A stretch of 64,000 nucleotides of DNA from Bacteroidales bacterium UBA3743 (GTDB lineage Bacteria; Bacteroidota; Bacteroidia; Bacteroidales; Paludibacteraceae): NCBI GenBank assembly GCA_002371265.1, contig DFGT01000023.1, forward strand, positions 44,510 to 108,509, written 5' to 3'. The notes under the pieces are model-generated. The model ran no database searches. It worked only from the letters and a program-made list of their open reading frames with translations, and had not been told where the DNA came from. Of this stretch, positions 36,741-44,256 are shown piece after piece. The position numbers and the translations under genes are program-made. Each line of letters opens with the position of its first letter. Within the stretch, counting starts at the first letter, position 1.

Positions 36741-37391
36741 ATGAAAGGATTACATATAATAACATTCTTATTTATTATGCTTCACTCAATAGCATTCTCA
36801 CAAGATGCTGTTGATCCTAAAGCCATGGCTTTACTCGACAAGTCGACTTCTTCATTCAACCAGTCTAACAAAAGTTCCAAAATTGATTTCTCTTGCATTG
36901 TGGAAAACACCCAAAGCGGCAAGAAGCAAAATCTGAAAGGTTATCTTCTCTTAAAAGGAGAAAAATTCAAATTGTCTGTGGCTGGCGTCGACACTTATTT
37001 CGATGGCAAAACTGAATATGTCTACATGCCTGAGTCTGCTGAAGTCACTGTGAGCGAACCAGGAAAGGAAGAGGTAAAAAAAATAAATCCGATTCTTATT
37101 ATAACATCCTACAAATCAGGATATAAAATGCTTTATATCGGAGAAACTACAGACAATGGAAACGCAGTTGAGATTGCGGAATTGTATCCAGAAGACAGAA
37201 AAAGTCCGTATGCCCGTATTTCCATCTCCGTGGACAAATCGTCTATGAAGCCTCATGCCATCAAACTTCAGGGAAAAAGTGGAGTCAACACTACAATCTC
37301 CGTCGACAAATATACAGACATGGCAATTGACGACCGTCAGTTTGCATTCGATTTGACAAGAAAAGATATAGAAATAATTGACTTAAGATAA
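36741..37391 (+). CDS. LolA-like outer-membrane lipoprotein carrier homologue
   Basis: A 216-residue exported protein: signal peptide (~1-20, ending AFSQ), then a LolA/LolB-type half-barrel (about 25-215) with the pattern IDFSCIVENTQSGKKQNLKGYLLLKGEKFKL...DGKTEYVYMPES. In LolA-type proteins this fold ferries lipoproteins across the periplasm. The Bacteroidota homologues are widespread but not experimentally tied to the Lol pathway as far as I know. It is followed 10 nt later by trxB, so the two form an operon. Confidence 0.8.
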   Translation: MKGLHIITFLFIMLHSIAFSQDAVDPKAMALLDKSTSSFNQSNKSSKIDFSCIVENTQSGKKQNLKGYLLLKGEKFKLSVAGVDTYFDGKTEYVYMPESAEVTVSEPGKEEVKKINPILIITSYKSGYKMLYIGETTDNGNAVEIAELYPEDRKSPYARISISVDKSSMKPHAIKLQGKSGVNTTISVDKYTDMAIDDRQFAFDLTRKDIEIIDLR

Positions 37392-37401
37392 AATCACAAC
37401 G

Positions 37402-38328
37402 ATGAAAGAAACTACAAAATGCCTGATTATCGGATCTGGACCCGCTGGTTACACAGCTGCAATTTACGCGTCCAGAGCCAATCTAAAACCAATTTTAATC
37501 GAGGGTCTGCTTCCTGGCGGCCAATTGACTCAAACCACAACAGTGGAGAATTTTCCTGGCTATCCTGATGGAGTGACAGGCTTTGACATGATGGATGACA
37601 TGCGTAATCAAGCATTGAGATTCGGTGCAGACATACGCTCTGGATTCGTCACAAAAGTAAGTCTTGAAGGCAAGAAAAAAAGTGTCATTGTTGACGACGA
37701 GATTGAGATAGAGGCCGACTCTGTGATTATCGCTACTGGAGCAAGCGCCAAACATCTCGGCATCGACGACGAAAGAAAATATGCAGGTATGGGTGTCTCT
37801 GCCTGCGCCACTTGTGACGGATTCTTTTTCCGCAAAAAAACAGTTTGTGTTGTAGGCGGAGGAGACACTGCTTGTGCCGACGCTTTATATCTAGCCGGAC
37901 TATGTCAAAAGGTGTATTTGGTGGTTAGAAAAGACTATTTAAGGGCGAGCAAAGTGATGGCGGAGCGAGTAGCGTCGCAAGAGAATATTGAAATTCTATT
38001 CAATCATGAATTGATTGGAATCGAAGGCGACGGGAAGGTTGAGAAAGCCAATCTTGTCTGCAACAAAGACAACTCTACCAAAAGCATTTCAACAGACGGA
38101 ATCTTCATCGCCATTGGTCACCATCCAAACACAGAATTGGTGAAAGATGTGATAAAAACCGACGAAGCAGGTTACATTGTAACAAACAACGGCACTTCGC
38201 ACACAAATATCGAAGGAGTGTTCGCTGCAGGCGACGTTTGTGATCCTCACTACCGTCAGGCTATCACAGCAGCTGCAAGTGGCTGTAAAGCAGCATTGGA
38301 TGCCGAACACTACCTGTTGGAAGCATAA
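37402..38328 (+). CDS. trxB: Thioredoxin reductase
   Basis: NADPH-dependent flavoenzyme that keeps thioredoxin reduced. FAD motif GSGPAGYTAAIYASRA at the N-terminus, redox-active CATC (SACATCDGFFF, about residues 132-145), NADPH motif GGGDTACADALYLA, and the C-terminal GVFAAGDVCDPHYRQAITAAASG. Length 308 aa is typical of the low-Mr class. Second gene of an operon with the LolA-like protein; a clear terminator follows. Confidence 0.96.
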   Translation: MKETTKCLIIGSGPAGYTAAIYASRANLKPILIEGLLPGGQLTQTTTVENFPGYPDGVTGFDMMDDMRNQALRFGADIRSGFVTKVSLEGKKKSVIVDDEIEIEADSVIIATGASAKHLGIDDERKYAGMGVSACATCDGFFFRKKTVCVVGGGDTACADALYLAGLCQKVYLVVRKDYLRASKVMAERVASQENIEILFNHELIGIEGDGKVEKANLVCNKDNSTKSISTDGIFIAIGHHPNTELVKDVIKTDEAGYIVTNNGTSHTNIEGVFAAGDVCDPHYRQAITAAASGCKAALDAEHYLLEA

Positions 38329-38351
38329 AGAATTTTGCTTGGAAACACAAT

Positions 38352-38387
38352 AGAAAGACGCGAGTAATTGCGTCTTTCTTATTTTTT
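38352..38387 (+). terminator. Intrinsic terminator of trxB
   Basis: AGAAAGACGC / GCGTCTTTCT stem with an 8-nt loop, followed by a T-rich tract; it lies between convergent genes. Confidence 0.85.
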
Positions 38388-38389
38388 AA

Positions 38390-39196
38390 TTACAACATAA
38401 GCATGCATTTGTTTGTCAGAAAGCCAATCACAATAGCCATTCCAAAACTCATCAATGTTCCTACCAAAACATACTCTGTCTGAGTTTCCGCATTATTATC
38501 CTTAAAGCGTAAAATGGATTTGGCTGCTATTAAAAATCCTATAATATCAATGTGTCCAACCAATATCGATACAAAACATAATAGACGCTCCAAACTGCCT
38601 ATTATATGACCGGCATTCTGTATTCTGAATTTTCTTTCAGACTCCTCGCTAGAATCTGTATCTGATTTTGCTAAAGATGATCCTATCTTATACTTCTCCA
38701 AAAACAATTTTATTGTGATGTTGGATGGCTTGCAACATAAATAACTGCCTACAAACAAAAGAATCAGTTTATCAACACTGTAAAACTCTAAATCACAGGT
38801 CTTCCAATCGTCTTTACAATATAATAAAAATATCGACGCCGCAATGATCAAAACTATAATATGCAACACCTGATCAACACAGAATGCATTGAATTGAGCA
38901 TCTGCCAATTTGTCGTTATCTGTGATTTTTTCCTTAAATCTTTTTGCCAACATCGACTTCACTCCATCAAAAAGCAAGTGGGATGCTCCTATTAACGAAG
39001 CACATAATACTGATTCTAGCAATATTCCAGGACTGTAAAGAACTATCCATGAAAATAGACCTACAATAAAAGCATGGATATACAACTGCCATGACGAGAA
39101 TCTCTTATTCTCACAAAACTTATCCGTCTGCAACATGAAATCGCAAACTAAATGTACTGCGAAAAACCTTAAAAATAATTTGATAAACAATAGCAT
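38390..39196 (-). CDS. DUF3307 multi-pass membrane protein
   Basis: A 268-residue inner-membrane protein with about seven hydrophobic segments. Family hallmarks are HLVCDFMLQTDKF near the N-terminus, ASHLLFDGVKS, and the CVDQVLHIIVL segment. These give repeated His/Asp pairs within membrane helices, a pattern that suggests metal or proton handling or an intramembrane enzyme, though function is not known. It lies 25 nt downstream of the SatD-family gene on the same strand. The DUF3307-SatD pairing recurs in bacteria, so the two proteins probably work together. Confidence 0.88.
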   Translation of the reverse strand: MLLFIKLFLRFFAVHLVCDFMLQTDKFCENKRFSSWQLYIHAFIVGLFSWIVLYSPGILLESVLCASLIGASHLLFDGVKSMLAKRFKEKITDNDKLADAQFNAFCVDQVLHIIVLIIAASIFLLYCKDDWKTCDLEFYSVDKLILLFVGSYLCCKPSNITIKLFLEKYKIGSSLAKSDTDSSEESERKFRIQNAGHIIGSLERLLCFVSILVGHIDIIGFLIAAKSILRFKDNNAETQTEYVLVGTLMSFGMAIVIGFLTNKCMLML

Positions 39197-39221
39197 ACCG
39201 TACTGTTTTTTACCGTTTATA

Positions 39222-39896
39222 TTAATTAATTATATTTTCAAGCAAAGATAATGCATCATTCACTACATTCCAAGAAATTGCATTAGAAATCTTATTAACA
39301 GTCGGCTGGGAAATGCCTAGCTTTATTGCTATCTCATTTTCCTGAAGCCCTAAAATTCTGTAATAAAGCACCTCACATTGTCTTGATGTGGCATTATTCA
39401 AAATAACATCTATCAAAGAACACACAACATTTACATACTCATCTTGTTCCGATTTATCCGAAGAATAGATAAATGTGTTTCTCTTTGAACTGGAAATATC
39501 TTTCAATCCTCTTCCTGATCGATAAATAGCGTCGCCATCTATTATATTGGTTATCGGATCATTAATTCTTAATTCACCAACTCCCACAGATATCCGCACA
39601 CCATATTTTTTTTGAAGTGCTTTATCATCAGCAGGATTAGCATACTTGACTTCAAAGATTGGAGCATACGACTTGACATAACATTTCAATAGAAATGCAA
39701 GTCTTGATATTTTGTTTATATCACTACATACTATCTCTATCTCATCCCCTTTCACCAATCTTCCCCAAAAATCAATATTTGACACAGCAGGAACTGTTTC
39801 AAAAAATTCTTTCAAATACTTTTGAAACTTCTCTATATCTTCTACTTCAAATGAAGTAGAACGAACAATATCTGCTGATATAGCGGCTTTCCTCAT
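39222..39896 (-). CDS. satD: SatD-family protein: cyclase-like domain fused to a helix-turn-helix
   Basis: A 224-residue cytoplasmic protein. Residues 1-150 carry the SatD pattern ISADIVRSTSF (D9), GDEIEIV (D51) and RISVGVGEL (101-109), followed by GDAIYRSGRGL. The order resembles the metal-binding and core strands of class III nucleotide cyclases (D-I-V-x-S-T) but without a complete catalytic set that I can confirm. Residues ~170-215 form a sigma-region-4/LuxR-like HTH (SRQCEVLYYRILGLQENEIAIKLGISQPTVNKI). So it can plausibly sense a nucleotide and bind DNA. The first repeat of the upstream array ends 17 nt from its ATG, so it is the natural candidate to be regulated by, or to bind, that array. 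Confidence 0.85.
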   Translation of the reverse strand: MRKAAISADIVRSTSFEVEDIEKFQKYLKEFFETVPAVSNIDFWGRLVKGDEIEIVCSDINKISRLAFLLKCYVKSYAPIFEVKYANPADDKALQKKYGVRISVGVGELRINDPITNIIDGDAIYRSGRGLKDISSSKRNTFIYSSDKSEQDEYVNVVCSLIDVILNNATSRQCEVLYYRILGLQENEIAIKLGISQPTVNKISNAISWNVVNDALSLLENIIN

Positions 39897-39913
39897 ATTA
39901 CACTATTTTAGTT

Positions 39914-40320
39914 CAAAAATATAGACGTTTTTGGCTATATTCTGCAAATATAGACATTTTTGGCTATATTCACAAATTATAGACGTTTTTGGCTATATTT
40001 CATAAATATAGACGTTTTTGGCTATATTCTGCAAATATAGACGTTTTTGGCTATATTCTGCAAATATAGACGTTTTTGGCTATATTCTGCAAATATAGAC
40101 GTTTTTGGCTATATTATACAAATATAGACATTTTTGGCTATATTATACAAATATAGACGTTTTTGGCTATATTTTACAAATATAGACGTTTTTGGCTATA
40201 TTTTACAAATATAGACGTTTTTGGCTATATTTCACAAATATAGACGTTTTTGGCTATATTTTACAAATATAGACGTTTTTGGCTATATTCCGAAGATATA
40301 GACGTTTTTTGGCTATATTA
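39914..40320 (-). promoter_or_regulatory. Fourteen-copy 29-bp palindromic repeat array upstream of satD (overlapping promoter/operator array)
   Basis: Units start at 39917, 39946, 39975, 40004, 40033, 40062, 40091, 40120, 40149, 40178, 40207, 40236, 40265 and 40294: an unbroken 29-bp period. Consensus on the plus strand is AATATAGACGTTTTTGGCTATATT plus a variable 4-nt joint (CTGC, TACA, TTAC...). Each unit is an interrupted palindrome (AATATAG-N10-CTATATT). Read toward satD, 10 units contain a perfect TATATTTG and the most proximal one (39921-39914) a TATTTTTG, i.e. the Bacteroidota -7 box. The TTTG of each unit lies 21 nt upstream of the next -7 box, the spacing expected for a -33 element. 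The plus strand has no such boxes. Confidence 0.85.
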
Positions 40321-40429
40321 CATACATACAGATATTGACAATCATTTGATTTAGGCAGACAAAAATACCAATCTGCATAGAATAAATGTAAAAATATCCG
40401 ATTGCGTAATGTCAGATTGAATAAATTAA

Positions 40430-40437
40430 TAAATTTG
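40430..40437 (+). promoter_or_regulatory. -7 box for the DUF6055 gene
   Basis: TAAATTTG, 33 nt before the ATG at 40470 and outside the repeat array. Confidence 0.45.
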
Positions 40438-40469
40438 CTTACAAAGGGTAGGACTAAAATATAACTAAT

Positions 40470-42563
40470 ATGGACAAAATTTATCTAACACTTATTTCAT
40501 TGTCGGCACTTGCATTGAATTCATATGCTGAGAAAAGTCTGTATATTCCTCGTGAATGGCAAAACCGTACAGACACGCTGATTTATAGCGATAATGACCC
40601 GACCAATCAATATACATGGTCTAAATCTCGTTCTAAAGAAAGTGAAAACTTCATCGTATATTGGGATAATAAGTATGGCAATACATTTCCGACAAACGCA
40701 CCTTCTACATATAAAGTGGATATTGACGATCTACTCTCTAAAGCTGAAGGTTTTTATGAGATGAATGTCGGCAAACTAGCCTTTTGCGACGAAAACCATT
40801 CCAACGTATCGAAATACAAGATGATGATTCTTCTCAACTACACCACAGAATGGATTTGCTACGGAGGAGGCTATGATGACACTATCGGTGCTTTATGGTT
40901 AAGTCCAAGCACCAGCAAACCTGTCGGGCATTCTGTGGCACATGAGGTTGGACACTCATTTCAATATCAAGTCTATGCAGATTTGAAAGGATATACAGGC
41001 TTCCGTACAGCTATCGGAAGCGGCTCCACTTTCTGGGAGCAGACTGCACAATGGCAAGCTAACCAATCATATCCTGATTTGAAGTGGGATCAGAGCTGGA
41101 ATCTTTTCAAAAACACTCATAACTATGCCATGACTCATGAATGGCACAGATATCAATCGTATTGGTGGCATTATTATCTGGCTGAAAAACATGGTATTGA
41201 CATCATCGGCAAATTATGGAGACATAATTCTGGCAAAGGTGTCGACCCTAATCAAGCCTATATGAATATGCAAAATATCGATGCGAATGCTCTTTATCTT
41301 GAGTACTTCCACTATGCCATGAAGATGGCTACTGTTGATCTCGACGTTGCCCGCAAAGAAGCGGACCAATACTTCAATTCACTTCGTTTTGACTACATCT
41401 CTCTTGGTAACTCCAAGTATCAAGTGTCATACAGCAGTTGTCCTCAATCAACAGGATTCAATATCATTCCTCTTAATGTGCCACAAGCAGGAACAGAAAT
41501 AACCACAGAATTCACTTCTTTAGCCAACGGAGCATCTCTAGCCCCAAACGACAAAAAACAGTTCTTCGACGGTGAAAAATTCACTGCAGCCAACGTCAAC
41601 TCATACAATTCCGTCGCCAACTATTCCAAAAGAGGATTTCATCTCGGATATGTGGCTTTAATGAACGATGGTTCACGACAATACATTTATGATGAGGATA
41701 TATATTGTACTGGTTCAGACGCGAATTCCGAAATCAGCTGCAAAATCAGCTGCATAGTACCAGAAGAGACAAAACGTCTGTTCCTGGTCGTTTCACCGTC
41801 GCCATCGGAATATATACAGCATAAATGGGATCAAGACATAACTAATGATGACCAGTGGCCATACACAGTAGAATTCACAAACACCAACATCTACGGTGCC
41901 GCAAACATCAATAATGGTCCAATCAGCGACGTGACAATCAATTATAATGTTTATTTTCCTGCATCATCAAGCGTTTATGTGGGCACTTCCGTAAAAGTCG
42001 ACGGTACTGCAGCATCCTCACTTGGAACGGCTTTCCAGATGCAGGCAGCATCAGTAGGCGGATTGATGACGACATGGAACAGTGCAGGTCCAACAGATGG
42101 AAAAGCAATGTTTTACGCTGTGGACACCAATGGTTCAATCAATAATGCAGCGTCTACAGCAAATGGTTACGGCCATTGGTTTGATGCCGCAGGAAACCGC
42201 TGTGCATACGCCTCTGGATTCGTTTTCAGCGAGTTTGATGAAAAATCGATGTCATTCTCAGTCGGACAATATCCTGGCAAAACAAAAGACGGAGACAACT
42301 ACACAATACGCCAAGCTATTAGATACAAAAAAGGAAATGAGACTGCGGTTGCGACATTCGTGTTCAATATTCATATCACATCCTCACGCACAGGCTACGA
42401 AATAAGCAACGGCGGAAACACAGCTTCGACAGAAATCGCGTCAGAAGCCATCTATCCGGTCGAATACTATTCTATCTCAGGCTCACGCATTTCGTCGCCA
42501 CAACGCGGCGTAAACATCATAAAAATGAGTGATGGAAGCTTCAGAAAGATAATCAAGAATTAA
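40470..42563 (+). CDS. Secreted DUF6055/DUF4859 protein, putative metalloprotease
   Basis: A 697-residue exported protein. A signal peptide (~1-20, ending SYAEK) precedes a DUF6055 domain (~20-300) with the zincin-type sequence HEVGHSFQYQ (about residues 157-166), whose HExxH would bind zinc. A middle region follows, then a DUF4859 domain (~490-640), a beta-rich module often found on Bacteroidota glycan-active proteins. The end (YYSISGSRISSPQRGVNIIKMSDGSFRKIIKN) resembles the short C-terminal motifs of exported Bacteroidota proteins. It may process surface glycoproteins or mucin-like substrates. It ends at a bidirectional terminator. Confidence 0.8.
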   Translation: MDKIYLTLISLSALALNSYAEKSLYIPREWQNRTDTLIYSDNDPTNQYTWSKSRSKESENFIVYWDNKYGNTFPTNAPSTYKVDIDDLLSKAEGFYEMNVGKLAFCDENHSNVSKYKMMILLNYTTEWICYGGGYDDTIGALWLSPSTSKPVGHSVAHEVGHSFQYQVYADLKGYTGFRTAIGSGSTFWEQTAQWQANQSYPDLKWDQSWNLFKNTHNYAMTHEWHRYQSYWWHYYLAEKHGIDIIGKLWRHNSGKGVDPNQAYMNMQNIDANALYLEYFHYAMKMATVDLDVARKEADQYFNSLRFDYISLGNSKYQVSYSSCPQSTGFNIIPLNVPQAGTEITTEFTSLANGASLAPNDKKQFFDGEKFTAANVNSYNSVANYSKRGFHLGYVALMNDGSRQYIYDEDIYCTGSDANSEISCKISCIVPEETKRLFLVVSPSPSEYIQHKWDQDITNDDQWPYTVEFTNTNIYGAANINNGPISDVTINYNVYFPASSSVYVGTSVKVDGTAASSLGTAFQMQAASVGGLMTTWNSAGPTDGKAMFYAVDTNGSINNAASTANGYGHWFDAAGNRCAYASGFVFSEFDEKSMSFSVGQYPGKTKDGDNYTIRQAIRYKKGNETAVATFVFNIHITSSRTGYEISNGGNTASTEIASEAIYPVEYYSISGSRISSPQRGVNIIKMSDGSFRKIIKN

Positions 42564-42578
42564 AAAACTGATAAAAAA

Positions 42579-42621
42579 GAATAGAGGAGACGATATAAAA
42601 ATCGTCTCCTCTATTCTTTTT
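42579..42621. terminator. Bidirectional terminator
   Basis: AGAATAGAGGAGACGAT / ATCGTCTCCTCTATTCT 16-17 bp stem with A and T tracts on opposite sides; serves the convergent DUF6055 and SpoIID-like genes. Confidence 0.88.
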
Positions 42622-42635
42622 ATCGCTATCAGTAA

Positions 42636-44000
42636 TTATAATTTACGAATCAATTTAATTTCCGAGTTCGGATAGTAATGGTTCAAAATCTCTGTGTATG
42701 AAAATCCTTTCTCCGCCATCACTGCCGCTCCGACCTGACATAGTCCAACACCGTGCCCCCAACCTGCGCCATAGAGCGTGAAATATTCCGTCTGACCATC
42801 AAAACTTTTCTCCACATAGAAAGCCGAACTCAACAAATGAGTCTTCGACAATGCCTTTCTAATCAGCAACTCCTTGCCGATCACCTTATGTCCAAGAGTT
42901 CCTATAATATCAAGACGTGAGATTCTTCCTGACTTTCCCATCTGAACAGGTCGCAAATCAACAACTTTACCCACGTCTACACCAATCTTCTCCTTAATCA
43001 ATTGGGTCAGTTCCTCACGTGTGTATTTCACGCTCCAGCGGAACATATCCTCTGTTGTACGTTGGTCATAAGCCTTCAACACACGGCTCAAAATCGCATA
43101 ATCTTTAGTGGCACAATAGACATCTGTCGGCGGATTTCTCACCCACTCCTTCAAGCTCATCGCATCTCCTGTATAATTGATGTCATTTGCTCTGTCGACG
43201 TTGCATCTCACTGGAGAAAGGTAAGCATAATCCTCATCTGTCCAGCATGTTGAGAATTTCTCTGAAATTCCACCACAGCATTTTGAGAAGCGGGCGTCAC
43301 ACACCTCTCCTCCACTCTTAAGAATCATTCCAGCGGTCTCATTTATCGCCTCGTCGACATTATTATCCGGATTAAGCCCCTGATAACGCTGACAATGATC
43401 GTCCGAGCAGACATCAAAATCACTGTGTCCCATGACATCCCAAATCTGGATCATCTCATCGTCGCATACTTTTAACTTTGCCTTTTTATAAATAGGATGC
43501 TGACTTCTCGCTTTTCTTTGAAGCTGCGACACTAACCATGTGCGCGAGATTATAGCATGCGCCTTCAACAGTTCAAGCGGACAAGTCGGAGCCATCTCCG
43601 AGCCAATCACAGAACGGATATACTCCTCTATGTCCAAGTTGTTGATAACCTGAACCTTTCCATCATTTTTTGCTTGAATCACAAGTATACCTCGATAAGA
43701 CAACGTATGTTGTTCCTGCCAATGAAAATCTGTTCCGATCTCCACATTCTGAAGTTCAAAATAACAGGTTTTCTCGTCTTTAGGCATAAACTCTACCCTG
43801 TCTCCGTCTTTCAGATCAGCGACAGTAATTGCACATTCTTTTGAAGCAACTGTTGATTTCTCAATAACTTCACCAGCCCGGTAGATATTACAAACATACT
43901 CGCCAGAGAATCTAACTCTAACCTCTGATGTCAATTGTATGCCTACACTAACTCTATCAACCTCAGCCTTCGCATGGCATCTGCGTAAATGATTAGTCAT
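42636..44000 (-). CDS. SpoIID/LytB-domain protein
   Basis: A 454-residue protein of the SpoIID/LytB family, which in spore formers acts as a lytic transglycosylase and in other bacteria as an amidase enhancer. Typical elements are YRGILVIQAKN...VINNLDIEEYIRSVIGSEMAPTCPLELLKAHAIISRTW, with the likely catalytic Glu in SVIGSEMAPTC, and the C-terminal GAGWGHGVGLCQVGAAVMA. It has many Cys (including CCGG at about 235) and no evident signal peptide at the chosen start; the frame has no good alternative, so either it is cytoplasmic or export differs. Such genes are common in non-sporulating Bacteroidota. Confidence 0.85.
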   Translation of the reverse strand: MTNHLRRCHAKAEVDRVSVGIQLTSEVRVRFSGEYVCNIYRAGEVIEKSTVASKECAITVADLKDGDRVEFMPKDEKTCYFELQNVEIGTDFHWQEQHTLSYRGILVIQAKNDGKVQVINNLDIEEYIRSVIGSEMAPTCPLELLKAHAIISRTWLVSQLQRKARSQHPIYKKAKLKVCDDEMIQIWDVMGHSDFDVCSDDHCQRYQGLNPDNNVDEAINETAGMILKSGGEVCDARFSKCCGGISEKFSTCWTDEDYAYLSPVRCNVDRANDINYTGDAMSLKEWVRNPPTDVYCATKDYAILSRVLKAYDQRTTEDMFRWSVKYTREELTQLIKEKIGVDVGKVVDLRPVQMGKSGRISRLDIIGTLGHKVIGKELLIRKALSKTHLLSSAFYVEKSFDGQTEYFTLYGAGWGHGVGLCQVGAAVMAEKGFSYTEILNHYYPNSEIKLIRKL

Positions 44001-44241
44001 AAAATATCCTTTTATTTACGGATGCGAAATTAAACAAAATTTAGTGCAAATATTCTTTCCTGTCATTTTTTTATCATAAAAATTCACCAAACAGTTGCAT
44101 CAAAACAAATTAGCAAGATTTTACACAAAAAATATATTCCTATGTATGCTTTTTTCATACGTTGGTATTATGACCTTCTCCTTAATTATACTATTAATTG
44201 ACAATTTTTTATTTTATCATGACTCGACTCTTAAATTTTCG

Positions 44242-44249
44242 TATTTTTG
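44242..44249 (+). promoter_or_regulatory. -7 box almost touching the mfd start codon
   Basis: TATTTTTG ends 7 nt before the ATG at 44257, so transcription would begin within a few nt of the start codon. Confidence 0.45.
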
Positions 44250-44256
44250 TAAAATC

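Noticed and set aside
39917..40320. CRISPR array
   Set aside because: The 29-bp period leaves only about 4 nt between conserved cores, so there are no spacers, and no cas gene is near.
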